A stretch of 32,306 bases of DNA from Fusobacterium sp. CAG:439 (GCA_000438175.1 FR900469.1:3285-35590); one strand, 5' to 3'; numbered from the stretch's first letter, positions 7,623 through 16,806 are shown. Translations and numbers: made by a program. The notes: a model not told the origin generated them from the letters alone.

Positions 7623-8414
7623 ATGCCGGTAGCATCTATGATTGAACTTTTAGAAGCAGGTGTACACTTCGGACACCAGACTCAAAGATGGAACCCCAAA
7701 ATGAAACCGTATATTTACGGTGCAAGAAATGGTATTTATGTATTAGATTTGCGTAAAACTACAGATTTGCTGGATGAAGCTTATGCTGTTGTTAGAGAAT
7801 TTGCCGCAAGAAACAAAAATATCTTATTCGTAGGTACAAAAAAACAAGCTGCTGAAGTTGTTGCTGAAGAAGCAGTAAGAGCAGGCGCTTATTATATTAA
7901 CAGAAGATGGTTAGGCGGTATGCTTACTAACTTCGAAACAATCAGAGGACGTGTTAATAAATTAAGAGAATTAGAAGATTTCATTAACTCCGGTCACGCT
8001 GAAAAATTACCTAAAAAAGAAATTGCTAAATTAAACAGAGAATTAGGCAAATTAAGCAAAACTTTAGGCGGTATTAAAGAAATGAGAGGTTTACCTGATT
8101 TAATCTTCATCGTAGACCAGAAAAAAGAAGATATCGCTATTCAGGAAGCTAATAAACTTAATATTCCTGTTATCTGCTTAGCTGATACAAACGCTGATCC
8201 GGACGGAATTAATTACATCATCCCCGGAAACGATGATGCTATCCGTTCAATCAAATTAATTACTTCTAAATTAGCAGATGCAATTTTGGAAGGAAAACAG
8301 TTAAGAGAAGTTAACGCAAACGCTAAAAAACTTGAAGATATTAAACCTGAAGATGCAGGCGTTTCAGCAGAAGCTGCTGCTTCAGAAGAAAAAACAGAAA
8401 CAGTTGCAGAATAA
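7623..8414 (+). CDS. rpsB: 30S ribosomal protein S2
   Basis: S2 is a late-assembling small-subunit protein near the S1 binding site. The 263-residue product shows hallmark blocks: [20 protein letters not shown] (residues 9-28), [56 protein letters not shown] and [15 protein letters not shown]. The roughly 30-residue C-terminal extension is rich in Ala and Glu. The ATG follows an AAAGGAG site. It is first in an rpsB-tsf operon, the near-universal order, with a hairpin between the two genes. Confidence 0.98.
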   Translation: MPVASMIELLEAGVHFGHQTQRWNPKMKPYIYGARNGIYVLDLRKTTDLLDEAYAVVREFAARNKNILFVGTKKQAAEVVAEEAVRAGAYYINRRWLGGMLTNFETIRGRVNKLRELEDFINSGHAEKLPKKEIAKLNRELGKLSKTLGGIKEMRGLPDLIFIVDQKKEDIAIQEANKLNIPVICLADTNADPDGINYIIPGNDDAIRSIKLITSKLADAILEGKQLREVNANAKKLEDIKPEDAGVSAEAAASEEKTETVAE

Positions 8415-8424
8415 TTAAGCTTTA

Positions 8425-8464
8425 GTGAAAGAGGGCGGAAAAATATTTCTGTCCTCTCTTTCAC
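8425..8464 (+). promoter_or_regulatory. Intergenic hairpin between rpsB and tsf
   Basis: A long imperfect stem begins GTGAAAGAG and closes with CTCTTTCAC around a short loop. It fills most of the 72-base gap between rpsB and tsf. No T-run follows, so it is not a full intrinsic terminator. It may be an RNA-processing or stability element, or partly reduce read-through into tsf. Confidence 0.65.
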
Positions 8465-8486
8465 CGATAAAAAGGAGAGAATTATA

Positions 8487-9350
8487 ATGAACATTACAGC
8501 TCAAATGGTAAAAGAACTCCGTGATAAAACAGGTGCAGGCATGATGGATGCTAAAAAGGCACTTGTTGAAACTGACGGAGATATGGAAAAAGCAATGGAA
8601 GTTCTTCGCCAAAAAGGTATTGCATCTGCTGATAAAAAAATGGGAAGAATTGCTGCCGAAGGTTTGGTAGCTGCTTCTATTCAAGCTGATTGCGGTGCTA
8701 TGGTTGAAGTTAACTGCGAAACAGACTTCGTTGCTAAAAATGAAGAATTTAAAGAATTAACAAACGGTTTGGCAGAATGTGTTGCAAAAACTAATCCTGC
8801 TGATAATGATGCACTTTTGGCTTCAACTTGTGAAAAATGCGGCAAAGTTATTTCTGAGGTTATTAAAGAAAAAATCGCTTCTATCGGCGAAAAAATCACT
8901 TTCAGAAGATTTGTACGCTATGAAGGAAACACTGCATCTTACATCCACAACGGTAAAATCGGTGTATTAATTCAAACAGATAACAAAGATGAAGAATTAA
9001 TGAACGATATTTGTTTGCACATCGCATCTTCCGCTCCTGAATTTATTTCAAGAGATGAAATTCCTCAATCAGTTATCGACCATGAAACAGAAATTGAAAT
9101 GGGCAAAGAAGACCTTCAAAAGAAACCTGAGCAAATCAGAGCTAAAATTGTTGAAGGCAGAGTTAACAAACTTTTATCAGGTAAAGTGTTGTTAGAACAG
9201 CCGTTCATCAAAAACCCGGATGTAACTGTCGGACAGCTTATTGAAGGCAAATTGACAGTAAAAGCATTTACAAGATATATGCTTGGAGAAGGCTTGGAAA
9301 AACGTCAGGAAAACTTTGCTGATGAAGTAATGAGCCAGATTAAAGGTTAG
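8487..9350 (+). CDS. tsf: Elongation factor Ts
   Basis: The guanine-nucleotide exchange factor for EF-Tu. The 287-residue product has the N-terminal UBA-like domain with VKELRDKTGAGMMDAKKAL (residues 9-27), the EF-Tu contact region VEVNCETDFVAKNEEFKEL, and the dimerisation/C-terminal domain ending DEVMSQIKG. Length matches the family. An AAGGAGA site precedes the ATG. It is the second gene of the rpsB operon and is followed by a strong terminator at 9379-9408. Its partner EF-Tu is encoded at 1769-2977. Confidence 0.98.
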   Translation: MNITAQMVKELRDKTGAGMMDAKKALVETDGDMEKAMEVLRQKGIASADKKMGRIAAEGLVAASIQADCGAMVEVNCETDFVAKNEEFKELTNGLAECVAKTNPADNDALLASTCEKCGKVISEVIKEKIASIGEKITFRRFVRYEGNTASYIHNGKIGVLIQTDNKDEELMNDICLHIASSAPEFISRDEIPQSVIDHETEIEMGKEDLQKKPEQIRAKIVEGRVNKLLSGKVLLEQPFIKNPDVTVGQLIEGKLTVKAFTRYMLGEGLEKRQENFADEVMSQIKG

Positions 9351-9378
9351 TTAAGCTTAAGCTTAATCTTTATGTCAT

Positions 9379-9408
9379 AAAAAGACCGGTTTAATAATCG
9401 GTCTTTTT
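9379..9408 (+). terminator. Intrinsic terminator of rpsB-tsf
   Basis: A perfect 10-bp stem (AAAAAGACCG / CGGTCTTTTT) has a 10-base loop and ends in the T-run. It lies 28 bases after the tsf stop. Confidence 0.9.
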
Positions 9409-9422
9409 TATTTACATCAGGG

Positions 9423-9450
9423 TTGAAAATAAACAAAAATCTGTTATTAT
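9423..9450 (+). promoter_or_regulatory. Promoter of the 47-residue ORF
   Basis: TTGAAA (9423-9428), a 16-base spacer and TATTAT (9445-9450) sit just after the tsf terminator and 29 bases before the small ORF start. A further TATAAT overlaps at 9450-9455. Confidence 0.5.
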
Positions 9451-9478
9451 ATAATATATAAGCTTGAAAGGATTATAT

Positions 9479-9622
9479 ATGAATGATTTAAAGGTAAAAG
9501 AAATTACACGCTTTGTAGAAGACAGTATTCAAAAAACACGTTTAATCTTTTCAGAAAACGGTAAAGAAACCGAAATCATTCTTCAGGGAAACGGCAAATT
9601 AAAAGCCGCAGTTGAAGTTTAA
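9479..9622 (+). CDS. Small hypothetical protein (47 aa)
   Basis: ATG to TAA in 48 codons, with an AAAGG site eight bases upstream and its own promoter-like pair. The product reads as one helix (LKVKEITRFVEDSIQK) followed by two predicted beta strands (TRLIFSENGKETEIILQGNG), a compact alpha-beta-beta fold without signal peptide or membrane segment. Its stop codon overlaps the stop of the convergent gene at 9619 through a shared TTAA. Codon texture is like that of the neighbours. No family is recognised. Confidence 0.6.
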   Translation: MNDLKVKEITRFVEDSIQKTRLIFSENGKETEIILQGNGKLKAAVEV

Positions 9623-10251
9623 TATTTTAAAGAGTTTATGTTACTGTCTCTTTTTTCAGATTCAATAATCAAATTTTCAGGGATATTAAAATTGCTGCCG
9701 TTATCAAAAGAATTCAGTTTAATACCGGGAAATTCTTTCATAGTTTGAGGAATTGAACCGTCATATATGACAGCTTCTGACTGATTGACAAGAGAAGAAA
9801 TCCCATTTTCCGGAGTCCCCGCATTTTGGTATTTTGCACCGACTTCATTATTCTGCGGTTCATCAGCCATGACAAAATCAAGCAGAAATTTTGAATCTTT
9901 CGGGATTAAACCTTGAGCCGGAGTTTTACTTGATGCATCAACCATTTCTACAAACTTTGCAGGATAATTACCGTTAATTTCAAAAACTTCATTATGGAAA
10001 TTTTGGTATTTTATAGGCATAAACACAAATGTTGAATTTGAAACATCCATAATCTGCCCTAATACATAGTAACCTTCATGCAGCATTAAATTTTTATTTA
10101 ACTGTACATTGGACAAAATTTTAATAAGCAAAGTTTGTGAGGGTTTTGCTATTGAAAAATCCTGCAGAGTTTGCACCGGTGCTGTCTTTGCGTCAGCCGG
10201 AATTGTTGTAAGACCCATCAATAATGCAATTACAAATAATACCTTTTTCAT
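9619..10251 (-). CDS. Secreted protein, paralogue of the 10333 gene
   Basis: The product is about 210 residues with a clear signal peptide: MKKVLFVIALLMGLTTIPADA, cleavage predicted after ADA. The mature start KTAPVQTLQDFSIAKPSQTL is closely similar to that of the next gene upstream (KTIPVQALEDFSTENPPHTM). Both then share a pattern of beta strands (L-HEGYYVLGQIMDVSN, GNYPAKFVEMVD) and a late FLLDFVMADEP / FFLNFKVKDEP motif. The ATG at 10251 has a GGAG site; a frame extension to 10290 would precede the signal peptide and is unlikely. It is probably periplasmic or outer-membrane associated. The family is not recognised. Confidence 0.8.
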   Translation of the reverse strand: MKKVLFVIALLMGLTTIPADAKTAPVQTLQDFSIAKPSQTLLIKILSNVQLNKNLMLHEGYYVLGQIMDVSNSTFVFMPIKYQNFHNEVFEINGNYPAKFVEMVDASSKTPAQGLIPKDSKFLLDFVMADEPQNNEVGAKYQNAGTPENGISSLVNQSEAVIYDGSIPQTMKEFPGIKLNSFDNGSNFNIPENLIIESEKRDSNINSLKY

Positions 10252-10332
10252 TATTATATTTCTCCGATTATTATAAATGGATAATAACATAATTAAATAA
10301 ATCCGTCAATTACCATATATACACGTTATATG

Positions 10333-10968
10333 TTAATTTGAAGGTTTATCGGGTGGTAATTCAACATATTCATAATTCGGAACCTCTTCTTCATCAGGTT
10401 CATCCTTTACTTTAAAGTTTAAAAAGAAATTTTGATCTTTTTTAATAATAATCTCTCCGCCTTTTTCGACGTAAGAAAAAGGAGAATCTTCATACACAGC
10501 ATTTACACTTGATTTAAAGCGGTTATCTTTTTCGTTCTTAACTGCACCTTCAACAGCACTGTAGCCCATTGACAGACCTTTTACGAAAAAATTGCCCACA
10601 CCGAGAGCTGCACTTTTTGCAAGCTGTCCTTTGTTTATTTTGGTTGTGTATTTAGCGGGATAGTAGCCCTTTATATATGTAACATTGCCCTTATCGTCAG
10701 TAAAACTTACGGGAACAAAAGAAAAGGTTGCATTTCTTTTCAACCTTTTAGGGTTTGTAACATCAACAATTCTCCCTTCAACAATATACCCGTTTTCAAA
10801 AAGTAAATTTTCGTCTAAAACAATACCGTCTAAAACTTTTACATGCATCGTATGCGGCGGGTTCTCCGTAGAAAAATCCTCTAATGCCTGAACAGGAATT
10901 GTTTTTGCTAAAGCAGGCTGAGTAAGCAATCCTAAAATTAATAAATAATACAGATATAATTTTTTCAT
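10333..10968 (-). CDS. Secreted protein, paralogue of the 9619 gene
   Basis: The 211-residue product has a signal peptide (MKKLYLYYLLILGLLTQPALA, cleavage after ALA) and a mature region beginning KTIPVQALEDFS. It shares the strand pattern and the terminal FLNFKVKDEPDEEE motif with the downstream gene at 9619-10251. A central segment absent from the shorter paralogue (KGQLAKSAALGVGNFFVKGL) is Gly/Ala-rich and may be a loop or amphipathic helix. The C-terminus is acidic and proline-rich. The genes lie 81 bases apart on the same strand and look like a tandem duplication. Function is unknown. Confidence 0.8.
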   Translation of the reverse strand: MKKLYLYYLLILGLLTQPALAKTIPVQALEDFSTENPPHTMHVKVLDGIVLDENLLFENGYIVEGRIVDVTNPKRLKRNATFSFVPVSFTDDKGNVTYIKGYYPAKYTTKINKGQLAKSAALGVGNFFVKGLSMGYSAVEGAVKNEKDNRFKSSVNAVYEDSPFSYVEKGGEIIIKKDQNFFLNFKVKDEPDEEEVPNYEYVELPPDKPSN

Positions 10969-10998
10969 ATAACCAACTTTCTTTAATTAAAAGATAAA

Positions 10999-13836
10999 TT
11001 ATTTTATATTATTTGTCAATATTGGTTTAAGATACTGTCCAGTAAAGGATTTTTTGCATTTTGCAACCTCACGGGGAGTACCCTGAGCAATAATTTGTCC
11101 GCCGCCTGTACCGCCTTCGGGTCCTAAATCAATAATATGATCAGCAACTTTTATAAAATCCAAATTATGCTCAATTACAAGAATTGTATTTCCCTGATCT
11201 GCAAGCTGTTGGAGAATTTTTATCAGTTTATCAAGGTCATACCAGTGCAAACCTACTGAAGGTTCGTCCAATAAATAAAGCGTTTTGCCTGTCGAACGCT
11301 TATTAAGCTCCGATGCAAGCTTAATTCTTTGAGCTTCACCGCCTGATAAAGTAGTTGCGCTCTGTCCGAGCTTCATATAGTCCAAACCTACATCATTTAA
11401 TGTCTGTAATTTATTTTTTATAGCGGGAATACTGTCAAAAAATTCAAGAGCTTCCTTAACGCTCATATCCAGAACATCAGAAATTGTTTTCCCTTTATAC
11501 TTAACTTCCAGAGTTTCACGGTTATAGCGTTTTCCTTTGCACACATCACATTTAACATAAACATCGGATAAAAAATTCATCTCAATTTTTATTACACCAT
11601 CACCTTTGCAAGCCTCACACCTTCCGCCTTTTACGTTAAAACTGAATCTGCCGGGTTTGTAACCGCGCAATTTTGCCTCATTGGTTTTTGAATACAAATC
11701 TCTTATATGAGTAAATAAATCTGTATAAGTTGCAGGGTTTGAACGCGGAGTTCTGCCTATCGGGGATTGGTCGATTGCAATTATTTTATCTATATTTTCA
11801 AATCCGGTAATTTCATCTACCCCCTGAGGTTTGGGTTTGTTGCCGCGAAGTTTGTGAATAGCATACTCATAGATTAAATCCTGCATTAAAGAAGATTTAC
11901 CCGAACCTGATACACCTGTCAGGCATACTATTTTACCGAGAGGAATATCAACATCAATATTTTTTAAGTTGTTTATATGTGCATTTTTTACATGTAGAAA
12001 ATTGCCGTTGCCTTCTCTAACTTTTTCAGGTATGGGAATATACTTTTCTCCGCTCAAATATTTTCCCGTAATCGAACCTTTAGCATTTATAATATCCTGT
12101 ACAGAACCGCAGCCTATGACTTTTCCGCCGTTCACACCTGCTTTAGGACCTATATCAACTATGTAATCAGCATTTCTTATCGTATCTTCATCGTGTTCGA
12201 CAACTATAAGCGTATTACCGAGATTTCTAAGCTTTATAAGCGTCTTAATTAATCTGTCGTTATCTCTCTGATGAAGTCCGATTGAAGGTTCATCGAGAAC
12301 ATACAAAACCCCTGACAAACCGCTTCCGATTTGTGTTGCAAGTCTTATACGCTGAGCTTCGCCGCCCGATAAAGTTCCCGCTCTGCGAGCTAAGTCAAGA
12401 TAGCTCAATCCGACATCTTTTAAAAATCTTAAGCGGGCTCTGATTTCATCAAGAATTTGTTTTGCAATATGCATCTGAAACTCGTTAAGCTCAAGATACA
12501 AATCAGATATAAATTCCAATGCCGCATCAATAGGCATCAGAGTAAATTCATAAATATTTTTGTCTTTAATTTTTACCGCAAGAGGAAAAGGTTTAAGCCT
12601 TGCACCATGGCAGACTGGACAAGGAGTTGTTGTCATATACTTTTCAATTTCTTCCCGCCAGTACTCACCGCTAGATTCATTGTAGCGTTTTTCCAAAAAC
12701 GGAATTACGCCGTCAAATTTTCTGTACTTTGTTTCATAACGATGCGTTCCAAAACGCATTACGGTAAATTTTACAATATCATCGCTCCCGTAAAGAATTA
12801 TTTTTTGTTCTTTTTCAGACAATTCCTCAAACGGTTTTTCCATATCAATATTAAAATGCGCACAAACAGATTTTAAAACATCTTCATAATACGATGTGGA
12901 AGTTTTTGACCACGGATAAATTGCTCCGTCTTTTAAAGACTTTTTTCTGTCAGGAACAATTAAATCAGGATCAATTACAAAGTCAGCACCAAGTCCCGAA
13001 CATCTTTCACAGGCACCGTATGGCGCATTAAATGAGAAAATTCTCGGCGCCAATTCTTCAAAACTCAAATTACACTTAGGACATGCGAGCTTCTCGCTGT
13101 ATATAATTTCTTTACCGCCTATAACATCAACTACCGCAACACCGTCGGCTTTTTTTAAGGCAATTTGAACACTGTCTGCAATACGCGACTGTGCTGCTTC
13201 TTTTACAACAATTCGATCAACGACTACTGAAATATCATGTTTTTTTGTCTTCGCAAGTTTAATTTCATCTTCATCAAGATTATAAATTTCTCCGTCAACT
13301 TTTACGCGGACGAAGCCTTCTTGTCTTAATTCTTCAAAAGTTGACGAAAATTCACCCTTTTTCCCCCTTGCAACAGGTGCAAGAATTTGTATTTTTGTAC
13401 CTTCTCCCAGCTTCATAATACTTGAAACTATTTCATCAATCGTCTGCGGTTTAATCTTTTCACCGCATTGAGGACAGTAAGGAGTTCCGACACGTGCGTA
13501 TAAAAGCCTTAAATAATCATAAATTTCCGTAACAGTTCCGACAGTAGAACGGGGGTTATTGCTTGTAGACTTCTGGTCAATTGAAATAGCAGGAGAAAGT
13601 CCGTCAATGTAATCAACATTGGGTTTATCCATCTGCCCCAAAAATTGTCTTGCATAAGTTGAAAGGCTTTCTATATAACGTCTCTGCCCTTCTGCAAAAA
13701 TCGTATCAAACGCAAGCGAAGATTTTCCCGAACCTGACACACCCGTAAAAACAATTAATTCATTTTTCGGCAGCTGAAGCGAAATATCTTTTAAATTATG
13801 TTCTTTAGCACCCTTTATAATAATCGTGTCTAACAT
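10999..13836 (-). CDS. uvrA: Excinuclease ABC subunit A
   Basis: UvrA is the damage-recognition ATPase of nucleotide excision repair and loads UvrB. The 945-residue product is full length. It carries two ABC ATPase modules: Walker [10 protein letters not shown] at residues 32-40 with signature [15 protein letters not shown], and a second GVSGSGKSS with [15 protein letters not shown]. The zinc modules are visible as CPQC...CPKC with CERC, and as CEACKGDG with [21 protein letters not shown] and [13 protein letters not shown] are the two Walker B/D-loop regions. No clear Shine-Dalgarno precedes the ATG. The gene follows the MmcQ-like gene by 36 bases, so translation may depend on that neighbour. 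UvrB and UvrC are not in the window. Confidence 0.98.
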   Translation of the reverse strand: MLDTIIIKGAKEHNLKDISLQLPKNELIVFTGVSGSGKSSLAFDTIFAEGQRRYIESLSTYARQFLGQMDKPNVDYIDGLSPAISIDQKSTSNNPRSTVGTVTEIYDYLRLLYARVGTPYCPQCGEKIKPQTIDEIVSSIMKLGEGTKIQILAPVARGKKGEFSSTFEELRQEGFVRVKVDGEIYNLDEDEIKLAKTKKHDISVVVDRIVVKEAAQSRIADSVQIALKKADGVAVVDVIGGKEIIYSEKLACPKCNLSFEELAPRIFSFNAPYGACERCSGLGADFVIDPDLIVPDRKKSLKDGAIYPWSKTSTSYYEDVLKSVCAHFNIDMEKPFEELSEKEQKIILYGSDDIVKFTVMRFGTHRYETKYRKFDGVIPFLEKRYNESSGEYWREEIEKYMTTTPCPVCHGARLKPFPLAVKIKDKNIYEFTLMPIDAALEFISDLYLELNEFQMHIAKQILDEIRARLRFLKDVGLSYLDLARRAGTLSGGEAQRIRLATQIGSGLSGVLYVLDEPSIGLHQRDNDRLIKTLIKLRNLGNTLIVVEHDEDTIRNADYIVDIGPKAGVNGGKVIGCGSVQDIINAKGSITGKYLSGEKYIPIPEKVREGNGNFLHVKNAHINNLKNIDVDIPLGKIVCLTGVSGSGKSSLMQDLIYEYAIHKLRGNKPKPQGVDEITGFENIDKIIAIDQSPIGRTPRSNPATYTDLFTHIRDLYSKTNEAKLRGYKPGRFSFNVKGGRCEACKGDGVIKIEMNFLSDVYVKCDVCKGKRYNRETLEVKYKGKTISDVLDMSVKEALEFFDSIPAIKNKLQTLNDVGLDYMKLGQSATTLSGGEAQRIKLASELNKRSTGKTLYLLDEPSVGLHWYDLDKLIKILQQLADQGNTILVIEHNLDFIKVADHIIDLGPEGGTGGGQIIAQGTPREVAKCKKSFTGQYLKPILTNNIK

Positions 13837-13872
13837 AACATCATTATTACATGTAAAAAAGGAAATTCAAAT

Positions 13873-14220
13873 TTATTTTATCTTTCTTTTCGGAGCAGTC
13901 AAATTAAAACTTGCTTCAACAAGAGCATCAAGTAAATCTTTCGGAGACTTGTTTACGTCAACCATAATCCAATGAGTTTTATTCATATGCCATGCCGGTG
14001 TAATAAATTTATATTCATCTCTCAAAATCGCAGAATCAACAGGATTGCACTTTAAATTAATACACAGCTTCCCGTCAAGATAAAAAATCAGTCCAAACCA
14101 TTTACCGTTACTTTTATGTCGTAAAACGGCATATTCTTCATAAGTTTTATCCTTGAAAGGATAAGTTTCTAGAGCATCTTCAAATCTAAGACAAGATCTT
14201 ATCAGTTCGTTTTTATTCAT
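13873..14220 (-). CDS. MmcQ/YjbR family protein
   Basis: The product is about 115 residues from the ATG at 14220. It has the family pattern: an N-terminal helix (MNKNELIRSCLRFEDALETY), then FKDKTYEEYAVLRHKSNGKW, LDGKLCINLKCNP and late THWIMVDVNKSPKDLLDALV. MmcQ/YjbR proteins have a double-wing or CyaY-like fold. Some members are described as DNA-binding, but the biological role is poorly known. An upstream ATG at 14238 in frame is possible, and neither start has a strong ribosome site. It lies directly upstream of uvrA on the same strand. Confidence 0.85.
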   Translation of the reverse strand: MNKNELIRSCLRFEDALETYPFKDKTYEEYAVLRHKSNGKWFGLIFYLDGKLCINLKCNPVDSAILRDEYKFITPAWHMNKTHWIMVDVNKSPKDLLDALVEASFNLTAPKRKIK

Positions 14221-14255
14221 ATAATTATTTATACACAAATATTAAAAAATTTAAA

Positions 14256-14284
14256 TTTACAAATAAAAATATTTATGATAAAAT
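14256..14284 (+). promoter_or_regulatory. Promoter of tRNA-Leu
   Basis: TTTACA (14256-14261), a 17-base spacer and TAAAAT (14279-14284) place a transcription start about 13 bases before the mature tRNA 5' end. Confidence 0.65.
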
Positions 14285-14303
14285 AATTTATGTTCTTAAC
14301 CAT

Positions 14304-14384
14304 GTCGATGTGGTGGAATGGTAGACACGCATGCTTGAGGTGCATGTGGCGAGAGCTGTGGGGGTTCAAGTCCCCCCGTCGACA
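14304..14384 (+). tRNA. tRNA-Leu (anticodon GAG)
   Basis: This is an 81-base class II tRNA. The acceptor GTCGATG pairs with CGTCGAC including one wobble, with discriminator A at 14384. The D arm is GTGG...CAC, the anticodon loop TTGAGGT gives GAG, a long variable arm follows, and the T arm is GGGGG TTCAAGT CCCCC. The CCA end is not encoded and would be added post-transcriptionally. A T-run immediately follows (14385-14391). No direct repeat of the tRNA 3' end is seen nearby, so there is no sign of an integrated element. Confidence 0.96.
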
Positions 14385-14416
14385 TTTTTTTCATTTTTAA
14401 TCGGGAATTATGTGTT

Positions 14417-14776
14417 ATGCAAGTCAACAATGTTTCATATAAAAATTATGGTCAAAATTTTAACGGAAAATTTATACAAACACCTGCTCTAAAACAATTA
14501 AGAGCGTCTATTAGCAAAACTGAAAATAGTATTTTAGATAAACAATTTCAACTAATAGAAAAAGTTAAAGATGGTAAAATTTTTGGATACGAAACTTTTC
14601 CAAAAGATGAATTAGGAAATTCTTCGCGTATATATGAACTTTTTAATCTGAAAGGCAAAGAATACAAATGTACAAAAGTTGCAGCCCCAAAAGAGGATTA
14701 TAAATTTCTTTTTGATGAAATTCACAAAGAATATAGATATAACCTACTTAGCAATTTATTTGATAAACTTGCCTAA
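14417..14776 (+). CDS. Hypothetical protein (119 aa)
   Basis: A small cytosolic-looking protein without signal peptide. The N-terminus is polar (MQVNNVSYKNYGQNFNGKF), followed by a helical segment (TPALKQLRASISKTENSIL) and a mixed alpha/beta C-terminal half rich in Lys, Tyr and Glu. It begins 32 bases after the tRNA gene, with only a weak purine tract before the ATG. Its stop overlaps the stop of the convergent glycosyltransferase by four bases. No family recognised. Confidence 0.65.
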   Translation: MQVNNVSYKNYGQNFNGKFIQTPALKQLRASISKTENSILDKQFQLIEKVKDGKIFGYETFPKDELGNSSRIYELFNLKGKEYKCTKVAAPKEDYKFLFDEIHKEYRYNLLSNLFDKLA

Positions 14777-15738
14777 AAAATAATTTTAGAACAACTTTGT
14801 TTTAGTTTTAACTTCCAATAACCATCGTTTTCATTTGGATTAAACTTAGTCCACCAACCAAAAGGATATTCTATTTTTACATGATTTAAAAGTTTTGTAT
14901 ATTCAAGGTAATATTCGTGTTTCAAATCATCTTGGAATTTCCCGAGCCAAGATGTTGCTTTTGAAAAATATCTATTTACAAAAATAGTTTTGTAATCATC
15001 TAACAAATTTTCTGATTTCAACATTTCTTCTATTCCATAGAAAACATATATCGGTGAAAAATTCTTTTTCTTTTTTACTGATGTCACAGCACCTTTTCTA
15101 TTTTTTCTATAACAATATAAATTTTCAGGCAAAATTGCAATTCTTTCTGCTTTTATCATTGAATGAAAAAACGGAAGCTGATCCTGTCCCGCTTTCAAAT
15201 CCTGAAATTTAATATTATTTTTTAAAAGGAACTCTCGTCTGTATAATTTCGTCCAAGCAGTAGACGGAAATTTAAAAATATCTTTCTTTATTTCTCTTGA
15301 TGAAAAAACTTTATCAAAATATTTTTCAGGCAATTTATTTTTACTGTAAGCTCCGTTTTGTCCCTTACCGTTATAATAAGAAAGCCCGCTAAAGATTAAA
15401 ATATCAGTATCTAACTCATCTGCTTTAGAAACAACTTTTTCTAAAGCATTATCTGCAAGCCAGTCATCGCCGTCAACAAAATAAACATAATCACCTTTTG
15501 CAATAGCTAAGGCTGTATTTCTTGCGACCCCTGAACCTTCATTTTTTTTATCAATAATTGTAATTCTGTTATCTTTTTCTTTATAGCTCTGTAATACAGA
15601 AAGAGAATTGTCTGAAGAACCGTCATTTACGCATATAATTTCTAAATCCTTAAAAGGCTGGTTAATAATACTTTCCAAACAAACAGGGATATATTTTTCA
15701 ACATTATAAACAGGAATAATTATTGAAAGTTTAATCAT
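14773..15738 (-). CDS. Glycosyltransferase family 2 protein
   Basis: The 321-residue product has a GT-A fold. The nucleotide-sugar binding start is LSIIIPVYNVEKYIPVCLES (residues 4-23), then VNDGSSDNSLSVL, and the metal-binding DxD-type motif VDGDDWL. The C-terminal half (RREFLLKNNIKFQDLKAGQD, FFHSMIKAERIAILPENLYC) is typical of GT2 enzymes acting on surface polysaccharides or proteins. No membrane segment is seen. The ATG lies five bases after the flgC stop, so it is the last gene of the flagellar rod operon. This context suggests, without proving, a role in flagellar or surface glycosylation. The acceptor and donor sugars cannot be predicted. Confidence 0.92.
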   Translation of the reverse strand: MIKLSIIIPVYNVEKYIPVCLESIINQPFKDLEIICVNDGSSDNSLSVLQSYKEKDNRITIIDKKNEGSGVARNTALAIAKGDYVYFVDGDDWLADNALEKVVSKADELDTDILIFSGLSYYNGKGQNGAYSKNKLPEKYFDKVFSSREIKKDIFKFPSTAWTKLYRREFLLKNNIKFQDLKAGQDQLPFFHSMIKAERIAILPENLYCYRKNRKGAVTSVKKKKNFSPIYVFYGIEEMLKSENLLDDYKTIFVNRYFSKATSWLGKFQDDLKHEYYLEYTKLLNHVKIEYPFGWWTKFNPNENDGYWKLKLKQSCSKIIF

Positions 15739-15743
15739 AAATT

Positions 15744-16187
15744 TTATCTTCCGATTTCTGTAGCCTTTTGAGCCATTGATTTTGTAATATTAATTAAAGC
15801 AAGGTTGGCTTCATAAGCTCTTTGAGCGAGAATAGCATCAGCCATATCTACCGCAGGATTAACATTTGAAGCTCTTATATAACCGTTGGCATCGGCATCG
15901 GGGTGACCGGGACGGTAAATTTTATCTCCAACAGTAGGATCTTCCACGCAGCCGTTAAATACAACACCTCCTTGCAGATAAGGCAGAGTACCAACGCCGA
16001 AAACATCTTCTTTCATTGTATTCATAAGTCCGTGAAAAGAAATATCTTCTGTTGCATTTAAAACAGGAATTTTTCTTACGTAATTTGGAGTATCAACGTT
16101 TGCAACGTTTTTCGCATGAATATCCAGCCTTAAGCCATGTGCTTTTAAGGCATTTGCTCCGATATTCATTGATTCCATTATACTCAT
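15744..16187 (-). CDS. flgC: Flagellar basal-body rod protein FlgC
   Basis: FlgC forms part of the proximal rod of the flagellar basal body and is exported by the flagellar type III system. The 147-residue product has the N-terminal rod signature (ALKAHGLRLDIHAKNVANVD followed by TPNY), the FlgC segment DPTVGDKIYRPGHPDADANG, and the C-terminal helix (ASNVNPAVDMADAILAQRAY) with final ITKSMAQKATEIGR. The ATG at 16187 has a GAGAGGG site; an in-frame extension to 16217 would run into the intergenic repeats. It follows flgB after a repeat-filled 231-base gap and precedes a glycosyltransferase. FliE, which often follows flgC, is not here. Confidence 0.93.
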   Translation of the reverse strand: MSIMESMNIGANALKAHGLRLDIHAKNVANVDTPNYVRKIPVLNATEDISFHGLMNTMKEDVFGVGTLPYLQGGVVFNGCVEDPTVGDKIYRPGHPDADANGYIRASNVNPAVDMADAILAQRAYEANLALINITKSMAQKATEIGR

Positions 16188-16418
16188 TTTTCTACCCTCT
16201 CTGACGGCTTTTGTCAAAACTTTTTGTATCTTTATCAGTCACTCGCTTATGCTCGTTCCCGTTTTCTATCCTCTCTGACGGTTATTGTCAAAATTTATTA
16301 TATATTGATCAGTCGCTTACGCTCTCGTTTTTTATCCTTTCTGATGATTACTGTCAAAACTTTTTGTATCTTTGTCAGTCACTCGCTTATGCTCGCTCCC
16401 ATTTTTTACCCTTTATTA
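16188..16418. repeat. Degenerate tandem repeats between flgB and flgC
   Basis: Three units of about 66-75 bp (roughly 16191-16265, 16266-16331 and 16332-16407) plus a partial fourth fill the gap. Read on the minus strand, each contains GAGC(A)TAAGCGA(G)TGACTGA, an AT-rich middle, TTTTGACA, and a purine tract (AGAGAGGRTAGAAAA or AGAAAGGATAAAAA) identical in style to the flgC ribosome site. The outer units are more alike than the middle one. The exact TTGACA occurs in all three (16352-16357, 16286-16291, 16212-16217), resembling a -35 element. The expansion seems to have copied the flgC upstream region. Confidence 0.8.
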
Positions 16419-16766
16419 TCACTTACCTACATTTATTACTGTTTTCATTTCTGTAATTATATTTGACATTCTTCTCGTTGCCATCGTATAAAGAAGTGAA
16501 TTTTGCTGTAATTCCATTAACTCATTTGCAGGATCAATTTCTTCATAAGTTTTTTCTTCAATAACCCCTGACGGTCCGAGTTTTTCGGATAATTTAGTTT
16601 CAAGAGGACTGTTCATCGATCCCAGATAATCTCCGAAATTAATATCACGACGGACGTAACCCGGTGTATCAATATTTGCAAGGTTTGAACCTAACGCTCT
16701 TTGTCTTTGCGTTATCAAATCCATCATTAATGTGACTTTGCCCATATTGTCAAGCGGTGTGAACAT
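16419..16766 (-). CDS. flgB: Flagellar basal-body rod protein FlgB
   Basis: FlgB is the other proximal rod component. The 115-residue product has the N-terminal motif LMMDLITQRQRALGSNLANI followed by DTPGYVRRDINFGDYL. It also has the C-terminal helix with DPANELMELQQNSLLYTMAT and RRMSNIITEMKTVI, both typical of FlgB. The ATG at 16766 follows an AAAGGG tract; a TTG further upstream would add eight Lys/Arg-rich residues and is less likely. It lies 40 bases after the preceding rod gene on the same strand and is separated from flgC by tandem repeats. Confidence 0.92.
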   Translation of the reverse strand: MFTPLDNMGKVTLMMDLITQRQRALGSNLANIDTPGYVRRDINFGDYLGSMNSPLETKLSEKLGPSGVIEEKTYEEIDPANELMELQQNSLLYTMATRRMSNIITEMKTVINVGK

Positions 16767-16806
16767 TTTACCCTTTCTTTCTATTTTCAATAGATTATGT
16801 TACTTG

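Noticed and set aside
14304..14384. Integration site at tRNA-Leu
   Set aside because: There is no integrase nearby and no repeated 3' tRNA segment in the window.
16189..16357. Three functional promoters in the flgB-flgC repeats
   Set aside because: Each TTGACA is perfect, but the hexamers 17 bases on are TAAAAA or TAGAAA, and the last overlaps the flgC ribosome site, so real promoter activity is doubtful.
16211..16466. Two overlapping plus-strand frames of about 80 codons with repeated SLAYAR-like peptides
   Set aside because: They arise from the tandem repeats between flgB and flgC read on the opposite strand; they run into flgB and have no ribosome site.
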